NCBI RefSeq assembly: GCF_001270495.1
Contig: NZ_LGUR01000253.1
Span: 131,306-195,305 of the forward strand
Length of the DNA: 64,000 bases
Origin: Streptomyces viridochromogenes
GTDB taxonomy: Bacteria; Actinomycetota; Actinomycetes; Streptomycetales; Streptomycetaceae
Reading direction: 5' to 3'
In this document: positions 58,009-64,000 of the stretch, piece after piece
Layout: the number at the start of each line of letters is the position of its first letter
Position numbering within the stretch: the stretch's first letter is position 1
Position numbers and translations under genes: made by a program
Notes under the pieces: generated by a model
Database searches by the model: none
Told to the model about the DNA's origin: nothing
What the model saw: the letters and a program-made list of their open reading frames with translations, nothing else

Positions 58009-58108
58009 CTCTCGACCCGCCCGACCACGGCCTTGTGCAACCTTTAGACGCCGCTTGGATTGCCTGCACAGAGCGACCGCACGCGGCTTCCTACTACATG
58101 ATGTCTGT

Positions 58109-58681
58109 ATGGATCAGGGCTTGGCTGCAGTCGTCGCCGGTGTTGTAGGAATGGTTGGGGCGCTTGGCGGTTCCATCGCCGGCGGCATAGGAGCAGTGCG
58201 CGGCGCGCGGATCGGTGCAGAGAGAACTGCCACCGCGCTGCTTCAGCAGACGCAGGACCAAGCTGACATCGAGCATCGGCACTGGGCTCGTGAGCAGCGG
58301 CGGTTGGCCTGCACCCAGATTATGGATCTCTATTCAGCTTCTAACCGTGCACGAGCAATGTGCGTAGGAACGCTTGCTCGTGGACAAGTCCCAGGCGATG
58401 AAGAGCACCTTGAACAGGATCGGGTAGCGCTTGCCTTGGCGTCAGCAGGAAACCATCTGAAGCTCTGGGGGCCTCCCCAACTGAGCGACGCAGCAGACGA
58501 CCTGGTCCTACGGGCCTCTACTGCAAGTTATCTACTCAAGCATTGGATCGAAGCTGTCCAAGCCTCGGCACCTAATGTCGGAGAGATCAGAGCCGAGTAC
58601 GAGGCTGTCTCACTACAGGAGGTGTACCTGCTGTTCGTGGAGGTAGCAGGACAGACACTCAGGAACCCAGAGCAGGTGTGA
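58109..58681 (+). CDS. Small membrane-anchored protein of unknown function
   Basis: A 190-residue protein with one N-terminal membrane segment rich in Gly (LAAVVAGVVGMVGALGGSIA), then a charged, helical cytoplasmic part (RIGAERTATALLQQTQDQ, EHRHWAREQRRLACTQIM). This is a recurrent type of Streptomyces accessory protein without known function. Start at ATG 58109, as no Shine-Dalgarno sequence resolves it. It lies 100 bases after the kinase remnant on the same strand. Confidence 0.7.
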   Translation: MDQGLAAVVAGVVGMVGALGGSIAGGIGAVRGARIGAERTATALLQQTQDQADIEHRHWAREQRRLACTQIMDLYSASNRARAMCVGTLARGQVPGDEEHLEQDRVALALASAGNHLKLWGPPQLSDAADDLVLRASTASYLLKHWIEAVQASAPNVGEIRAEYEAVSLQEVYLLFVEVAGQTLRNPEQV

Positions 58682-58796
58682 CGGCCAGTTGCGGAGACTG
58701 ACGGCCCGTTCTCGGTCCACGAAGGTGAGTTGGGTCTGAGCCCACTCACGATGCCATCTGCGAGGTCGGTCGTGCGAGCGTGCGGCTCTCCTCTGG

Positions 58797-59327
58797 TTAG
58801 GTCGGTTTAGTCAACTCTGGATATTCGTTTTTCAGGGCTGAGGCCAGTTTAATTCTCGCATGGCGTAGGTTTGATCTAACAGTCGCCATATCTTTATTCA
58901 ATACTTGAGCGATTTCCCGTGGTGTATATCCGTCGAGATGCCACGCCATGATTATCCGCTGCGCGCCGGTCAGGTGCTTCTGGACGAAATCAATCACAAA
59001 TTCCCATTCTTCGAGTGAGCTGGCCAGATTGTGAGCGTCTTCGCCTCGACGTGCAATGAATTCCTGTCGGCTAAGCTCTAGACCTCTATTGGCTCTCATT
59101 TCGCTGCGAAGGTAATGATTTGCTGCTGCCTTCCGGCACCAGGCTCGTGGGGCGCGTACGGAGTGCCAATTTTTCAGTAGATCTAGAAGGGTGGCTTGAG
59201 CCGCGTCTTTCGCCTCTTCGATGCTGGCGCCCAAGGACAAGACATGCCTGGTGATAGGGGTGAACTCGGCGCGGAAAAAGTCATCGTAATCCTGCTGCTC
59301 CGCTGTGGACAGCCTGTCTGAAGGCAT
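58797..59327 (-). CDS. ECF-type sigma factor, AT-richer than surroundings
   Basis: A 176-residue sigma-70-family protein. Region 2 is around FFRAEFTPITRHVLSLGASI and LLDLLKNWHSVRAPRAWCRK; region 4 is HLTGAQRIIMAWHLDGYTPR followed by EIAQVLNKDMATVRSNLRHA. ATG 59327 has GGAGGGG upstream. Codons such as ATT, AAA, AAT and TAT are unusually common, unlike the neighbouring chromosome, suggesting later arrival. No anti-sigma gene of known type is adjacent; the unknown gene at 59564-60004, transcribed before it, is a candidate partner. Confidence 0.9.
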   Translation of the reverse strand: MPSDRLSTAEQQDYDDFFRAEFTPITRHVLSLGASIEEAKDAAQATLLDLLKNWHSVRAPRAWCRKAAANHYLRSEMRANRGLELSRQEFIARRGEDAHNLASSLEEWEFVIDFVQKHLTGAQRIIMAWHLDGYTPREIAQVLNKDMATVRSNLRHARIKLASALKNEYPELTKPT

Positions 59328-59563
59328 GCGGTGATTCCCCTCCGAGTTGGAGGGGCAGTCGCTGGTACCGCTGTTCCGGCGGTTTTCGATTCTAAGCCAC
59401 CGCATGAAACCCTATTCCAGGCCTGTCGAAACGTAGAAGAATACCGAGACTGATCCTTTGGTGTTGCAGCGAATATTTCTCTCTAGGTGTGACAGGTGGC
59501 CGCCTTTCGTGTGGCGTTTTGTTCGAGAAGAACAGTGCAGGCGACCACCTCATCGATGTTCTG

Positions 59564-60004
59564 CTAACTCTCACCCGTTCCTGCGCTGTCGGTGAAGGTG
59601 TTCAGTGTGTCCGTAACAGTTGTCTTTTGGCGGGGCGCTTTAGCGAGTGACGCCTTCTTCTCTCCGACGGTGTCGGGCGCGTCGCCGCTGGAAGGTCGCT
59701 CCGCCGAAGTGGCATGCGGGGTGTGCCGAGGATCGCCTCGACGGAGTCGCAACTGCTCGACACGGTTCACGAAGAACATCAACGTGCTGTCGAGCGTCCG
59801 AGAACACAGGCCGGCGATGGTGCTGCATGTCCGCTTGACCAGCCACGCGAGTTGCGGCCAGAAGGCATTGATCAGGATCGAACCGGCTGAGTACGGGGTC
59901 AGATTCTCCATCTGATCAGCCCGTGATTGCGAGAGAAGGTCGAAGTGGGGGGCAGCGATTGCACACACGGCAGCGAGCATGTGCGCAACCCTGACTTTGG
60001 ACAT
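59564..60004 (-). CDS. Uncharacterised protein upstream of the ECF sigma gene
   Basis: Frame of 146 residues from ATG 60004 (SKVRVAHMLAAVCAIAAPHF) to 59564, 237 bases ahead of the sigma gene. It has two hydrophobic patches (AHMLAAVCAIAA, SAGSILINAFWPQLAWLV), two Cys, and a Ser/Lys/Thr-rich C-terminus. It is not recognised as any family; a membrane-linked regulator of the sigma factor is one guess, based only on position. GC at third positions is moderate, as in the sigma gene. Confidence 0.45.
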   Translation of the reverse strand: MSKVRVAHMLAAVCAIAAPHFDLLSQSRADQMENLTPYSAGSILINAFWPQLAWLVKRTCSTIAGLCSRTLDSTLMFFVNRVEQLRLRRGDPRHTPHATSAERPSSGDAPDTVGEKKASLAKAPRQKTTVTDTLNTFTDSAGTGES

Positions 60005-60499
60005 ACCGAGGGGGGAGCGGATGCGCCGTGAGTCGACGCAGCAGCTCCCACGGGCGAGTTGCCCATGAGCACCTGTATCCATCTACCCGAGGCCGCACAT
60101 CAACCCCCGATCCGGCCAAGGATGTTGGTAGGGCTGAATGCCACGGCATGCTGTTGTTTGCGCGATTGTCCCGCATGGACGGTCGTTGTGTCTGCTCGAC
60201 CACAGAGCGTCGCCATGTGATAGGGGTCACACCGCCGTGCTGTGGATTCCTTGCACGTACACCCCTCACTTCTTCCCTAGACAGTGAGACGTGCACCTGC
60301 GTCTACCCGGGGGTCCGCTGCTCCGATCCGGCCAAGATTCCAGCAGCGGATCCCCTGAATTTCCCACGTCGCCTGGCGCTCAGACCCGACCGGTCCTCCT
60401 GACTTCCCGCGGGCGCAGAGCCTGGCGAGGGATGCCCTCGCATGAGCGCTCCCCGGGGGGCGCGGGTTGGAGTGAGGCGGCCTGACGCAGCCCGCCTTA
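60005..60499. other. Stretch without a recognisable gene inside the element
   Basis: About 500 bases between the unknown gene and the insertion sequence. A short string CCGATCCGGCCAAG occurs at about 60109 and 60335. ATGTGATAGGGGTCACAC near 60216 is a small inverted repeat. Frames here show no family-like sequence. Confidence 0.4.
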
Positions 60500-60584
60500 G
60501 GGCGCGTATCGAGTCGTGATCAAACTGCCTGCTGCATAAGCCGGTGGCGGCCGCCTGTGGCGACTCGCGTGAGATCATCCGTCC

Positions 60585-60872
60585 ATGAGCAGCGATCTGG
60601 AAATAAGTGCTCTGGCGATCAATGTCACGGTCCCGCAGGCGCTCCGCTGGACGGACACTCGACGCGGTGAAGCGTTCACGCTGACCACTCTCAACGTCCG
60701 GCTTCTCCCGGACGGTCACCTCGCCGTGAAGGCCTATGGCAGACCAGTCGGTGGTGGTCGGGGCGCATACGTCTCGTTCCCTGTCCCCGATATACCCGAA
60801 CTGGCGGCCCTGGTCTCCGAGGCTGCCAGCCGTGCCGGGGCGTTGTGGGCCGCCCATCGTGGTCTCGGCTGA
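60585..60872 (+). CDS. 95-residue protein between the two IS left ends
   Basis: Intact frame with ATG 60585, ending 5 bases before the inner left end. The sequence is soluble-looking (VTVPQALRWTDTRRGEAFTL, LPDGHLAVKAYGRPVGGGRG) and mostly beta-rich. It is not recognised. Its position between outer and inner IS ends makes it a candidate passenger gene, or the tail of an element gene that the IS duplicated around. Confidence 0.55.
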   Translation: MSSDLEISALAINVTVPQALRWTDTRRGEAFTLTTLNVRLLPDGHLAVKAYGRPVGGGRGAYVSFPVPDIPELAALVSEAASRAGALWAAHRGLG

Positions 60873-60951
60873 TCTTAGGGTGCATATTGGGCCGTGATCA
60901 ATCTGCGGGAATCGCCCTCGCGGCGGTGCCTGCACCGGTAGATCTTCTTTC

Positions 60952-61955
60952 GTGACGCGAGTGCAACTGAGCAACGAGGAATGGGAGTTCATCGAGCCGT
61001 ACCTGCAGATCGGAGAGTACGGCCCGTACCCAGAGCGGCTGCGACAACAGTTCGAGGGCGTGATCTGGCGGTTCAAGACCGGCGGGCAGTGGCGGGAGAT
61101 GCCGCAGGAGTTCGGCGTCTGGTCCACTGTGCACAACCGTTTCCGGCAGTGGCGTGACCCGGGCGTCTTCAAGTCCCTGCTGGAGGGACTGATCGCGGAA
61201 GCAGCGAAGCGGGGCGAGGTGGACCTGTCCCTGGTCAGCATCGACTCCACCACCGCGCGCGCTCACCAGGACGCCGCTGGGATGCACCTGGACCAGGACG
61301 TCCTCACTGCCCTGGAGAAAGCTGCGGCCGAGGAGGAGAAGGCCAGGTCAAAAGGGGCGACTCCGAAGAACGAAGCGGGCAGGAAGCCGAAGCAGATCCC
61401 GAGCGCGAGGAGCGACGACGCATCCGGCGCCGACGCAGACTCCGGCTCAAGGCCGCCCTCCTGGGACGCTCCAGGGGCGGGCAGAGCAGCAAGGTCCACC
61501 TCGCCGCCGACCGCAAGTGCCGCCCGCTGGCCTTCGTCCTGACCGCGGGACAGGCCGCGGACCGCCCACAGTTCATCCCCGTGCTGGGCAAGGTACGGGT
61601 CCGCGGGCCCGTCGGACGCCCCCGCACCCGCCCGGACGCGGTCGCTGGGGACAAAGCCTACTCGTCCCGCGGCAACCGGGCCCACCTGCGCAAACACCAC
61701 ATCAAAGCAATCATCCCCGAGAAGAAGGACCAAGCCGCCAACCGAAAGAAGAAGGGCTCCAGAGGCGGTCGCCCCGTCAGCCACGACGCCGACCTCTACA
61801 AGGAGAGGAACACCGTCGAGCGCCTGATCAACAAGCTCAAGGCCTGGCGAGGCATCGCCACCCGGTACGACAAGACCTCGGACAGCTACCTCGCCGGCCT
61901 CCACCTGCGCGCCTCAATGATCTGGCTCAAGGGCCTCACGAGAACCGCCCCTTGA
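60952..61955 (+). CDS. IS5-family transposase in two reading frames
   Basis: First frame (GTG 60952 to about 61380): LSNEEWEFIEPYLQIGEYGP is the N-terminal DNA-binding domain of IS5 transposases and LSLVSIDSTTARAHQDAAG contains the first catalytic Asp. The second frame, shifted by -1 (from about 61380), reads RGGQSSKVHLAADRKCRPLA and AVAGDKAYSSRGNRAHLRKH, which has the second Asp, and DLYKERNTVERLINKLKAWR with the catalytic Glu. All three catalytic residues exist. Either translational frameshifting joins the parts, as known in several IS5 relatives, or a one-base change near 61378-61381 has inactivated it. Confidence 0.85.
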
Positions 61956-62113
61956 TCACAATTCGATACGCGCCCTAGTCGCGTCACCGGGGCCGGATGT
62001 CGGGCTGTAGGGCGATGATTCGCAGGTTGGAGGGCCCGCGACTCAGTGTCGTCAGGTGCTACCCCAACGTCCGGAGGCTTCTCCCCCCCCATGCGTCCCC
62101 CGCTGAAGTCCAT

Positions 62114-62145
62114 GCCTTCCCAGGTTCGAATCCTGGCGCCGCCAC
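62114..62145 (+). other. attR: 32-bp copy of the tRNA-Tyr 3' end
   Basis: Exact repeat of 54907-54938. It contains only the T arm and acceptor 3' strand, so it is not a second tRNA gene. It marks the right boundary of the element. Confidence 0.93.
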
Positions 62146-62152
62146 ACTGGGG

Positions 62153-62192
62153 AAACCCCTCCGCTCTACGGAAACGTAGAGCGGAGGGGTTT
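62153..62192 (+). terminator. Original tRNA-Tyr terminator, now beyond attR
   Basis: AAACCCCTCCGCTCTACG (62153-62170) pairs perfectly with 62175-62192 around a GAAA tetraloop and is followed by TTCGCG. Eight bases after attR, it is where the tRNA terminator would be before insertion. Confidence 0.88.
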
Positions 62193-62233
62193 TCGCGTTC
62201 CAGAGCCAGTCAGGCCCGAGGCAGACTGATCCC

Positions 62234-62446
62234 ATGTCCATGCGCCGCAGAAGCTGCCCCGAGTGCCGTCGTGAGATCGCCGTCGTCGCCGGTCGGTTCG
62301 CACGGCACGATCCGCCCGGCGCGCGGGAGAACGGGCAACTCGTGTCCTGTCCCGGATCGTGCAGACAGGCACAACTCGGGGCCGCGCAGCCCGCGTTGGA
62401 CGGGTACGTCGTGCCCGAGTTCCCTGGCCAGCTTCCGCTGTTCTGA
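62234..62446 (+). CDS. Small Cys-containing protein
   Basis: A 70-residue protein starting MSMRRRSCPECRREIAVVAG, with a CPEC pair and a second CPGSC element, probably forming a small zinc ribbon. Similar short proteins follow tRNA genes in other Streptomyces. Function unknown. Codon use is typical of the chromosome. Confidence 0.75.
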   Translation: MSMRRRSCPECRREIAVVAGRFARHDPPGARENGQLVSCPGSCRQAQLGAAQPALDGYVVPEFPGQLPLF

Positions 62447-62620
62447 GAGCATGTGTGTATGAGAACGTGTGTCTGAGAACGTGTGCCAATCACCGGTCTT
62501 GAGCAACTGTTCCGAGCCCCAGCAAGCTGGACGCACAGCCTCATGCGCCGAGTCCCGGTCTCGCCCGGGAAGCCCCGGCCCCGCCCCGAGTAGCCCGGCC
62601 TTACCCGGGAAGCCCCGGCC
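62447..62620. other. Repeat-bearing gap
   Basis: Contains GAGAACGTGTG twice within 15 bases near 62461-62485, and CCCGGGAAGCCCCGGCC twice (about 62564 and 62604). No gene seen. Confidence 0.5.
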
Positions 62621-63028
62621 TCACCCCGAGGCGGCCGGGCCGCCCGACGAACGGGTCCGCACGTCTCCCATCCGCGTCACCAGCCCGTCCCTGTCGAATC
62701 GGTACACGTGCTCGACCGTCTCCTCCGTCCACAGATCGCCCGACGCATCGCGCATCCCGGGCCGTACGGTCGCCACCACGGCCTCGCCGTCCGCGTCCGG
62801 GCGGAGGCCCTCCAGCCGTACGAGGGGATGCCCGGCCGCGAACTGCCGCGCCCAGTACGCGCGTACCGCCTCACGACCGCGCAGCCGGACTCCGTCCAGG
62901 ACGTTCGGCCAGTCCACGTCGGGTGCGAGGCACCGTTCCATGAAGGGTTCTCGCTCGTCCGTCGAGAAGACCTCGTACATGCGGCGCAACAGCGCGTCCT
63001 GCGCGGCGGGAACCCCCTCCGAGCCCAT
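62621..63028 (-). CDS. SnoaL-like (nuclear-transport-factor-2 fold) protein
   Basis: A 135-residue protein of the NTF2/SnoaL fold: LLRRMYEVFSTDEREPFMER, LAPDVDWPNVLDGVRLRGRE and AVRAYWARQFAAGHPLVRLE are the helices and cone; VEHVYRFDRDGLVTRMGDVR ends the sheet. Such proteins act as small hydrolases, isomerases or subunits; substrate unknown. The next gene on the strand is an NAD(P)-binding protein 15 bases upstream, so both may be one operon. Confidence 0.88.
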   Translation of the reverse strand: MGSEGVPAAQDALLRRMYEVFSTDEREPFMERCLAPDVDWPNVLDGVRLRGREAVRAYWARQFAAGHPLVRLEGLRPDADGEAVVATVRPGMRDASGDLWTEETVEHVYRFDRDGLVTRMGDVRTRSSGGPAASG

Positions 63029-63043
63029 CTTCCGAGCCCATCT

Positions 63044-63700
63044 TCAGTTCCCCGCCACCGACTTCACCGCCACCGACACCGGGGCCGAGCCGCTGATGAG
63101 TTCGAGCGTCAGGCCGGCCGTGGCCGGAGTGTCGAGCAACTCCGCGAGTGCGGCGGCCACATCGTCGCGCGGGATCGGTCCGCGGCCGGTGTGGGCCTCC
63201 AGGCGCACCAGGCCGGTTCCGGCGTCGTTCGTCAGGATGCCGGGGCGGAGGATCGTCCAGTCCAGGCCGGCCAGGCCGCGGACGTACTCGTCGGCTCCGC
63301 CTTTCGCGCGCAGGTAGACGTCGAAGACCTCGTTGCCTTCGTGGCTCGGATCCGCGCCCATGGACGACACGACCAGGAAGCGCCGTACGCCCGCCTGGAC
63401 CGCCGCGTCCGCGAACAGGACCGCCGCGCCCCTGTCCACCGTGTCCTTGCGGGTCGTCCCGCTGCTCGGGCCCGCGCCCGCGGCGAAGACGGCCGCGTCC
63501 GCGCCCTGGAGTTGTGCCGCGACTTCCTCGACCGAGGCCGACTCCAGGTCCAGCAGGATCGGTTCGGCACCGGCCTCCCGCAGGTCGTCTGCCTGTTCGG
63601 CCTTGCGGATGATCCCCGCGACCTCGTCCCCGCGTGCGGCGAGCAGCCTCTCCAGCCGCAGCGCGATCTGACCATGACCACCAGCGATGACAATGCGCAT
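63044..63700 (-). CDS. NAD(P)-binding atypical SDR (NAD(P)H-binding family)
   Basis: A 218-residue oxidoreductase-like protein. The Gly motif is MRIVIAGGHGQIALRLERLL; GADAAVFAAGAGPSSGTTRK and FLVVSSMGADPSHEGNEVFD are the following strands; LDWTILRPGILTNDAGTGLV is the family C-terminal signature. Similar proteins sense or reduce NADPH-linked substrates, often uncharacterised. ATG 63700 chosen. Confidence 0.92.
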   Translation of the reverse strand: MRIVIAGGHGQIALRLERLLAARGDEVAGIIRKAEQADDLREAGAEPILLDLESASVEEVAAQLQGADAAVFAAGAGPSSGTTRKDTVDRGAAVLFADAAVQAGVRRFLVVSSMGADPSHEGNEVFDVYLRAKGGADEYVRGLAGLDWTILRPGILTNDAGTGLVRLEAHTGRGPIPRDDVAAALAELLDTPATAGLTLELISGSAPVSVAVKSVAGN

Positions 63701-63751
63701 GTCTCCGACCGTACGCCCGGACGGCCGCATCCGCCGCACGACTTCAGCCAC

Positions 63752-63893
63752 GCCTCACGACCCGACAGGCACACGCCTCACGAGCCGCCAGGCGCACAGC
63801 TCACGGCCCGCCAGGCGCACACCTCACGTCCCGCCTGGCACACGTAACCACGGCACCGCAGGCGCACATCTCACTCTCGGACACCAGGCGCAC
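63752..63893. repeat. Tandem repeats of about 23 bp (five to six copies)
   Basis: Degenerate copies of CTCACGNCCCGCCAGGCGCAC. Units begin near 63752, 63775, 63799 and 63821, then become diverged to 63893. The rest of the window (63894-64000) is C-rich with no visible gene. Confidence 0.8.
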
Positions 63894-64000
63894 GCCCGAG
63901 CTGCCCGCACGCCCCTTACGCGCCCCAACCCGCTCCCCGTCCCCCCCTTGAGTCCTGCCCCTCGCAGCCCAGCCCCGCCCCGCCCCGCACCCCTCAGGAC

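Larger units (their letters stand above)
60500..61975 (+). mobile_element. IS5-type insertion sequence with an extra left end and a passenger gene
   Basis: The right end (61954-61975, ending TACGCGCCC) is almost a perfect inverted copy of the left end at 60500 (GGGCGCGTATCGAGTCGTGATC), two mismatches in 22. TA dinucleotides flank both outer ends. A second, worse-matching left end (GGGTGCATATTGGGCCGTGATC) is found at 60878, just before the transposase. So a short IS of 1.1 kb (60878-61975) or a 1.48-kb version that carries a small gene can be drawn. Confidence 0.75.
54907..62145. mobile_element. Degenerate SLP1-like integrative element in tRNA-Tyr
   Basis: About 7.2 kb bounded by 32-bp direct repeats, the left copy completing tRNA-Tyr and the right copy a stray 3' tRNA fragment. 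Gene order from the left: broken tyrosine integrase, excisionase-like gene, truncated primase/replication gene, fused regulator and kinase remnants, membrane protein, ECF sigma factor, unknown gene, and an IS5-type insertion. This layout is that of an actinomycete integrative conjugative element reduced by deletions: there are no transfer (FtsK-like Tra or Spd) genes. It is probably immobile on its own because the integrase is not readable. Confidence 0.88.

Noticed and set aside
59392..59574. 60-residue minus-strand frame between the unknown gene and the sigma gene
   Set aside because: Overlaps the end of the upstream gene and has no recognisable sequence or conserved start; more likely the sigma promoter region.
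60028..60402. Open frame of 124 residues on the plus strand
   Set aside because: No family-like sequence, no ribosome site, mixed composition with many Cys and Arg; probably non-coding element DNA.
62108..62146. A second tRNA-Tyr
   Set aside because: Only the T arm and 3' acceptor strand are present; no anticodon arm precedes it. It is the attR repeat.

Overview
The base composition (very GC-rich, third codon positions almost always G or C), the many GTG starts, 4-base start/stop overlaps, and the protein families present all point to a Streptomyces chromosome. The layout closely resembles the S. coelicolor region running from the main nuo (complex I) operon through recQ, korAB and a second nuo cluster to the tRNA-Tyr gene where the SLP1 element integrates. 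That comparison is from memory of the family, not from a search.

Region 1 (1-5295) is the 3' end of a complex I operon: the tail of nuoK, then nuoL, nuoM and nuoN. Region 2 (5300-32200) is mixed core and accessory chromosome: recQ; an M56 peptidase; a GntR/YtrA-type regulator coupled to a membrane protein behind a large palindromic operator; fumarylacetoacetase; a HAD phosphatase; a LysM/transglycosylase protein behind a ydaO-type (cyclic di-AMP) riboswitch; a CocE-like hydrolase; a POT peptide transporter; a long-chain polyprenyl diphosphate synthase; a secreted CHRD protein; a LolA-like secreted protein with an ABC transporter pair; an amidase and small metabolic enzymes; a P-loop protein next to a TPR protein; a secreted M28 aminopeptidase; a RarD-like permease; and a divergent NmrA-reductase/HxlR-regulator pair.

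Region 3 (32200-49930) looks like one functional neighbourhood: korAB (2-oxoacid:ferredoxin oxidoreductase), a LuxR-type response regulator with two tandem paralogous histidine kinases, and, divergently, a ten-gene nuo2 operon nuoABCHIJKLMN. This operon has no nuoD, nuoE, nuoF or nuoG, so its electron donor cannot be the usual NADH module. A ferredoxin route from KorAB is an attractive but untested inference. Its NuoC carries a C-terminal tail of roughly 300 residues with five copies of an Arg/Ser-rich repeat.

Region 4 (50100-54640) holds htpX, a YccF protein, a SMI1/KNR4 protein, an APC permease, a GlsB-type small membrane protein and yajQ. Region 5 (54856-62145) is a decayed integrative element inserted in the 3' end of tRNA-Tyr, bounded by 32-bp direct repeats. 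It holds a multiply broken integrase, an intact excisionase-like gene, a truncated primase/replication gene, fused fragments of a GntR regulator and an ATP-dependent kinase, a membrane protein, an AT-richer ECF sigma factor, an unknown gene, and an IS5-type insertion sequence that may carry a passenger gene. Region 6 (62150-64000) is chromosome again: a small Cys-rich protein, a SnoaL-like protein, an NAD(P)-binding protein and a tandem-repeat stretch.
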